Below are positions 58,919 through 64,000 of a stretch of 64,000 nt of DNA, piece by piece. The first letter of the stretch is position 1, and each line of letters opens with the position of its first letter. The position numbers and the translations under genes were made by a program. The DNA is taken from NCBI GenBank assembly GCA_031769625.1, contig JAUIMM010000126.1, positions 10,422,501 through 10,486,500 on the forward strand, given 5' to 3'. This DNA is from Taudactylus pleione. Its lineage: Eukaryota > Chordata > Amphibia > Anura > Myobatrachidae. The notes beneath the pieces were generated by a model that was not told the DNA's origin, did not search any database, and was given only the letters and a program-made list of their open reading frames with translations.

Positions 58919-59396
58919 AGGCCTGATTCAGAGCTGGACACTCTTTCAGAGTGCTCGCTCTGAATTAGTGCCGTCCCTCTCTTTTTTTAGAGCGGCCTCC
59001 TGGCCGCTCGCATAGCTGTGGCCACCCACAGCTATAGCGAGCGACCAAAAAGATGGTCGCGATGGTCAAGACCATCTCGACCATTGGGCTTGCGACGAGA
59101 CCCTTGTGGTAGGGTCTCGTCTGACACAAGCCCTGGAGTGCTTTTGGCTCTATCAGAGCCAAAAGCACTCCCACTGACATAATTTGTGATGTCAGTGGGG
59201 CCGACCCCAGACGCCCACCAAAGGGGGCGTGCTGTCACTCAACATCGACAGCATGCCCCCTTTGTAGCTTGCCCGTCGCTATGCGGGTCTCGCGCATGCG
59301 CACGACGGAGCCGGCTCCCTCGTGCGCATGTGCACTTGGCCAACATCGACCCGCTTGTGAGAGCTCAGCGCTCGCGAGCGAGTCTGAATCAGGCCC
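58919..59396. mobile_element. serial-hairpin MITE, copy 2 (TCA duplication)
   Basis: The 478-bp element starts AGGCCTGATTCAGAG and ends CTGAATCAGGCCC. TCA lies at 58916-58918 and 59397-59399. It has the same hairpin order as 26131-26657: terminal stem; GAGCGGCC/GGCCGCTC (58990-59009); ATAGCTGTGG stem; a 15-bp stem at about 59053-59084 with one mismatch; ACGAGACCC/GGGTCTCGT (about 59093-59120); GAGTGCTTTTGGCTCT perfect stem (59136-59170); CACTGACAT stem; AAGGGGGCGTGCTGTC stem (59221-59262, one mismatch); and a 21-bp stem at about 59292-59333 with two mismatches. Confidence 0.9.
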
Positions 59397-59399
59397 TCA

Positions 59400-60411
59400 G
59401 TGCTAGAACTCATCCTGCTCATTTTTATGCCAGTGGTGGGATATGATTGTCAAGAACTAGCTCTACCTGAACTGTTTACAAGAATGTTTACATAAATAGT
59501 TACATTTTATCAGAAACGCCTATTATTAGAGAAGTGCAATAAGTCCATTCTTCCCACTGAAACTGCTATATTGTCCTCCTGTAAATATTATAAAAATATA
59601 CAGTATATATAAGGTTTTTTTTTAATTGCTAATGTTGCAAAAAGGCAAATCTTAAAAAATATAGAAAATGATTGCATTATCAGGTGCTTTATTGTGCGGT
59701 TGCACCTTCGTCTTTGGTTATGTGTACAAGTTGTTATGGATAGATAATGTTGATGATTAGGGCATTTCATGGTGAATGTGAGCTAGCTGCAGTAATGCAC
59801 CTATTTCTGCACCCAAATCCAAATATTATTTTACAACACTATATAAATTCCTATAAACCTCAAGGAATAGAAATGTGTACTTTTGTTGAAAAAAAAAGTC
59901 ACAGTATAATTGACATACCCTTACGGTCACATTATTAACGACAAATGAGGCTCCAATAAACAATATTTTGGGTGAGAAGAGTTCAACTAATGACTAAATA
60001 TATTTGTAGGTAGTAATTTGAAGTGACGTTTCTGTATTGCTGACATTTATACTTCTGTCACAGTCCAAAACACCGAAAATGTTGCGCAAAGAATCTATGT
60101 AGATGAACATAAAACATGGAATGCTGGCATGCCCCAATATACACTGTGCCTCAATGTATCTTATGGTTCATATAATAATTAACCTCATAAATGAACCTCA
60201 ATTGTTGTACTATACATATCTTCAACTTCAATAGTAAATTATTAACATTACATATATAGAAAGAAGTACTGTACTAGGAAGGTCCCAAACAGGAAAGCCC
60301 AGCACTTTTCCGAGACATTTATGATACCGTGCATCTCAATTGCAGCAGAACCTTTGTGGGTTGACAGTGCGTAATACATGTGCCATAGTTTTAGGGATTT
60401 TTGTGCATATA
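59400..60411. other. non-coding DNA
   Basis: AT-rich, no feature recognised. Confidence 0.5.
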
Positions 60412-60775
60412 CAGCATACTTGCTGACATTTTATCATTCCTCTCCAGATGTCCAGAGAGGAGACACATGTGGCCGTGTCGAGGGGGTGTGGCCAGGCTCC
60501 TATGTCATTAGGCCCTGCCCCATCACAGCAAACTGCCACGAAACGCGGGACATTGAGGGGGGGTGGGGCTAAATTATGCATTTCCACATCATTTAGCCCC
60601 ACTCCCTCCACATGAAACCACGATTCCTGGCAACTATCTCCCCATCCTGCCCACTTCACTAGGAAGTGGGTGGGATATGGGAGATCCAGACACTCTTTCG
60701 GGGGTGTGAGGGGGCTACTCAATAATTCAGGAGCCTCCCACAACTCCCAGGAGAGTAGGTAAGTATGATGCATAG
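60412..60775. mobile_element. CATACTTG-ended MITE, long copy
   Basis: GCATACTTGCTGACATTTT on the left and GGAGAGTAGGTAAGTATGAT on the right are inverted. The interior is GC-rich (GTGGGGCTAAATTATGCATT, GCCTCCCACAACTCCCAGG). A 168-codon reverse frame crosses it but has no domain and spans the repeat boundary. Confidence 0.7.
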
Positions 60776-60805
60776 TAGCAAAAAATTGCTCAAGTAGGTA
60801 AACAT

Positions 60806-61151
60806 CAGTGACGTGCGGTGAGGTAAATGGCTGGGTAGACACCGGATAGTATCAGAGCCAGATTACAGATACATATATGAACCCAAGGGTTCATGTGGGC
60901 ATTATAGGTTCTGCAGTATATAATGCTGGAAATGTGGTGAGTTTTGATCAGGGATGAGCGGAAAAGGTAGATAGGGGAGGCAGTGCCTCACCTGCCATAC
61001 ACTTTTTACTCCAGAGTTTTGACTATAAAAATGATTAGAATAATACAAAGACAATATTTATAATATTTTTTTATAAGTTTTGTAGTCAAAACTCTGGCGT
61101 ATACCTAAGTATGACAGGAAATGCTCTGCCTCACCTGACCGCACATCACTG
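60806..61151. mobile_element. hAT-type MITE
   Basis: CAGTGACGTGCGGTGAGGT and CACCTGACCGCACATCACTG are the ends. Flanks GTAAACAT and GTAACAGA allow an 8-bp duplication only if one base was lost. An internal stem pairs CCAGAGTTTTGACTA (about 61011) with TAGTCAAAACTCTGG (about 61084). Confidence 0.8.
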
Positions 61152-61739
61152 GTAACAGACCATATGACTTTCAGTGGAGTTGAATGGAATTTACCATAAG
61201 TTTTTCATGTCATGATAGAAAAATCTGTATTTGGGATAAAATCGTGAAATCTAAAGATGCCTGATATCTGTAAAACATACAGCAGTAGAGGAATAAGAAT
61301 TGTTTGAAGTGTTGAGAATTAAAGTTTACCCGTTGCCTACTCAAAATAAGCAGTAGTTTTATGGGTCAACCCAATATTTATGAGAACGCATCATTCGTAC
61401 TTCAAAAATTTTTTTTTATATAGAATATAGTTAAATAACTAGATAAAATAAATGGAAAAACATTTGTTATTTTTAAATTATAAATGTAATATTAGCTTTA
61501 TAAATATCCCCATGTAATGTGAGGGGAATACTTATAGCAATAGAAATGCATCTATCCATATGTAAGAAATAGAAGAAAAATGGTCATACACCGAATAAAT
61601 GATGAACCCTAATTTGCATATTACAATTAAGCAGAAGGATCATAAATTAAAAAAAAATAAATAAATTTAGCTGGAAGTGATTTGGGTTCAGTTAGCCATA
61701 TCTGTCTAAATCCAAATCTTGCTAAAACAATTAGTTCCT

Positions 61740-62000
61740 TCAGCTAGAAGAAAGAGTTTTGCACCTTGGCAAAACCATGTTGTGCTTCAGGGCAACACAT
61801 TTAAAACATGTGGAGAGAATTAGAGTCTGGAACTGGAGGGGTATCATGTCCAAGATCATCTCTAAATCATACTGCATACATAAAGCTGCCCAGTATTTTT
61901 GTGTTACATGCAAAAGCAACCAGTATATTCCATGCATGCAAAATAAGTAAATAAAATGACATTAGCAGCCCCTGCATCCCAACATGGCTTGTCCATAAGC
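61740..62000. mobile_element. decayed copy of the 31756 MITE
   Basis: AAACCATGTTGTGCTTCAGG, ATTTAAAACATGTGGAGAGA, AAAGCTGCCCAGTATTT and TGCAAAAGCAACCAGTAT follow the interior of 31800-32040. The terminal repeats are no longer recognisable. Confidence 0.7.
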
Positions 62001-64000
62001 AAATGTGAATATGCTTTATGTGTGGCTCTTACAATTCAGCTAAATCCTAAATCAAATACTGGATTTGGAGCTTCTCTAATATTAATTTACAATTTGTCCA
62101 ATGCCAATATTTTTGCCAAGATATACTGTAACATCAGTTAATTACTTGTATACGTGTTGTAGAACACATTATAATAAAATCAGCCCCAGGCATTGCACTA
62201 CAATGTACAGATGCATCAATGTCTTAAATGTGTTCCTCCTTCCCTGCTGTAACATTTATAGCCACCTTCTGTATAAGTCCCTAACTCTCAAAATGCAAAG
62301 CAGCCCCTCCAATATACTGCATCTCTTCCAGGGAATCAGCATGCCCCAGGACACATGTGTGCCACTTGGCTCCTATTCAACCAGCTGTGCACAGCTGCCT
62401 AAGCTTGTTAGTAACACACCGATACCGTCTTCCAGATTATTTTACTAGTTTGTTTTCAAAATGAATTTAAGAACATGTTATAAGTACATAAGAACAAATG
62501 AGCAGACACTCATAACAACCAGACATTTGCTTTCATAGGCTAACTACCATTAGATCGATCAAAGCTAATTACGGATTGGTTGCTGTGGTGCTTTATATTT
62601 TATTTCTTTCTTTTAAAATGTGGATATATAATTAGATGCCATGCAACTAACCAGCAGCATTTCTGTTAATAAATGACTATAAACCACATTTTTCTTTAAA
62701 AAGACTAAAAATTATCTAGTTGAAAAATATAAAACATGTATATTAAAATTTGCTATATATAAAATATTTTGGAAACAATTGTTCGTAGAAAAATACTTGT
62801 TTATACTGTAACTCTTGTTTGTAAGCTGTGCTGTTCAAATTCTTGCTGAGAAAATCTCTTGTAATATTTGAGCAAGATAACCTTTGATAGCTTCCCAATT
62901 CAATATTGTTTCAAATAGATTTTTATGTTTTCGCCTTCCCTGTGCACTTATGAAACACTGAACATTTGACTGTTCCTCGTTGATGTGGTGCAAATTTGTA
63001 CTTTTTGCTAGTTTACATTATTTGAGAATGTTCCTTCTGAGATTCAGGTCTGTAGATGTATACGCTTGGGGAAAGCTACTTTTAGAAATTCAATACAAAA
63101 CAAATCAGTCTTTTGAAACAAGGCTGTAATGTATTGGCCAGTCTGTATTCTGCTCTGAATTCCCCTGGCTATTTGATCCAGTTATGACATTGATAAATTG
63201 CTAGCACTCCTTGAGGGTACAGAAACATTATTATGATAGCAAGGCCTAATACCTGGTGTGTTATATTATTATGATGATCTTTACCTAGCTGTCATTTTCC
63301 ACTTACTGAATGGATTTGATGTTAACTAAATTAAAATCATAGATGTGCATAATAAATTATTATTAACAAATTACAAATATTTTTGAGTGAAGCTTAGAGA
63401 CAAGTTACTATTAGAAATACATAGCTTTACTTATTTCTGTATAATAAATGAAACAAAAGTATATAGAAATGGCATGAGGACTGGGACTTTTTTAACTGCC
63501 TACAAAAATAATCTACTTATAGGAAAAGAAATATGATCTGGACCTTATACATATATTTTAGGTCAGGGTTGTTGTCTATACAATAAGTCAACTAATTCCT
63601 ACATGAGCTTTTTTGCACAGAGGTATTTAATCCTATGGTTCAGCACATGCTTTACAGACAAGTACACCTGCATTGCAAAATATCAGACCATATACTTTCA
63701 GTGTATCTCCCCTGTTGCATCTGAAGAAGTAGGCTTACTAACACCTAGCTGTTATGTTTGGCCATCTGTAAGTGAAGTGGTCCGGTATTTTGTTCTGCAT
63801 AATGAAAGAGAGGTTTGTATTCTTCTATCTATCATTTATTAGGATGAGTCATTCAGTAAACAAAGCAGATCTCCAGATATTTTAGGAGGTGTCTTACCCC
63901 CTTTAGAGCGCTGACATGTGAGTGCACTGATATGACTGTGTCTGTGTCCTGTTTGCCTGTAGTAGAACTGGTATCAGGTGACACCTATCAGTTATTACAG
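62001..64000. other. 2 kb non-coding DNA
   Basis: No gene or repeat recognised. Its mixed, non-repetitive composition (especially about 62850-63300) makes it one of the few parts that could hold conserved non-coding sequence, but this cannot be judged from a single genome. Confidence 0.4.

Noticed and set aside
60336..60842. 168-codon reverse frame
   Set aside because: It spans a MITE and its flanks, with no recognisable domain.
1..64000. tRNA, rRNA or tRNA-derived SINE genes
   Set aside because: I looked for A-box/B-box pairs and cloverleaf ends and found none I could support.
1..64000. Endogenous retrovirus or LTR element
   Set aside because: No LTR pair, primer binding site or pol-type motif was seen. 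The hAT pair superficially looks LTR-like because it is duplicated, but 8-bp duplications and inverted ends identify it as hAT.

Overview
The window is vertebrate nuclear DNA, most likely from a frog or another amphibian with a large genome. It is AT-rich, with no operons and no convincing host exon. It is dense in DNA transposons: Tc1/mariner, hAT and many short palindromic elements (MITEs), plus traces of an L2/CR1-type LINE. The species cannot be named from this sequence alone. The window reads as intergenic or deep intronic sequence in which nearly every recognisable feature is mobile or repetitive.

Layout. 1-1950: a 55-bp tandem repeat, a hairpin and a (TA)n(GA)n tract. 1949-3601: a complete Tc1-type transposon with an uninterrupted 345-aa DD34E transposase, the only intact protein gene seen. 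3640-10750: featureless AT-rich DNA. 10.75-14.4 kb: a MITE, small repeats and a GC/CT-rich mosaic. 15138-19430 and 21446-24640: two copies of one hAT element, each with a perfect 8-bp target duplication. In both, the middle of the transposase is missing and arrays of ~158-bp and ~137-bp units occupy the element. A palindromic MITE lies between them (21.05-21.36 kb).

25-34.3 kb: a 527-bp serial-hairpin element (26131-26657), a decayed Tc1 relic, a GGGAT-type MITE with a telomere-like interior, and three further elements, including a 1.25-kb hAT derivative that contains a nested MITE. 34.6-43.9 kb: a LINE endonuclease fragment, microsatellites, and two 0.54-0.60-kb elements in opposite orientation (40099-40697 and 42774-43311). 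These two share the terminal motif GGGCCTGATTCAGAG with the serial-hairpin family. 44-64 kb: a near-perfect 168-bp palindrome, hAT and Harbinger-like MITEs with target duplications, a reverse-strand Tc1 relic, a LINE 3' end, and the second serial-hairpin element (58919-59396). The rest is AT-rich DNA without recognisable content.

The most unusual signal is a class of short elements built as chains of consecutive, independent hairpins. In the pair 26131-26657 and 58919-59396, one 16-bp stem differs between copies at four positions on each arm, and every difference is matched on the opposite arm. Several other MITEs here with different ends (10754, 21054, 33889, 50076) have the same architecture. 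A related copy of the sequence around the 42774 element gives an approximate empty site at about 29250, which supports its insertion with a 3-bp duplication.
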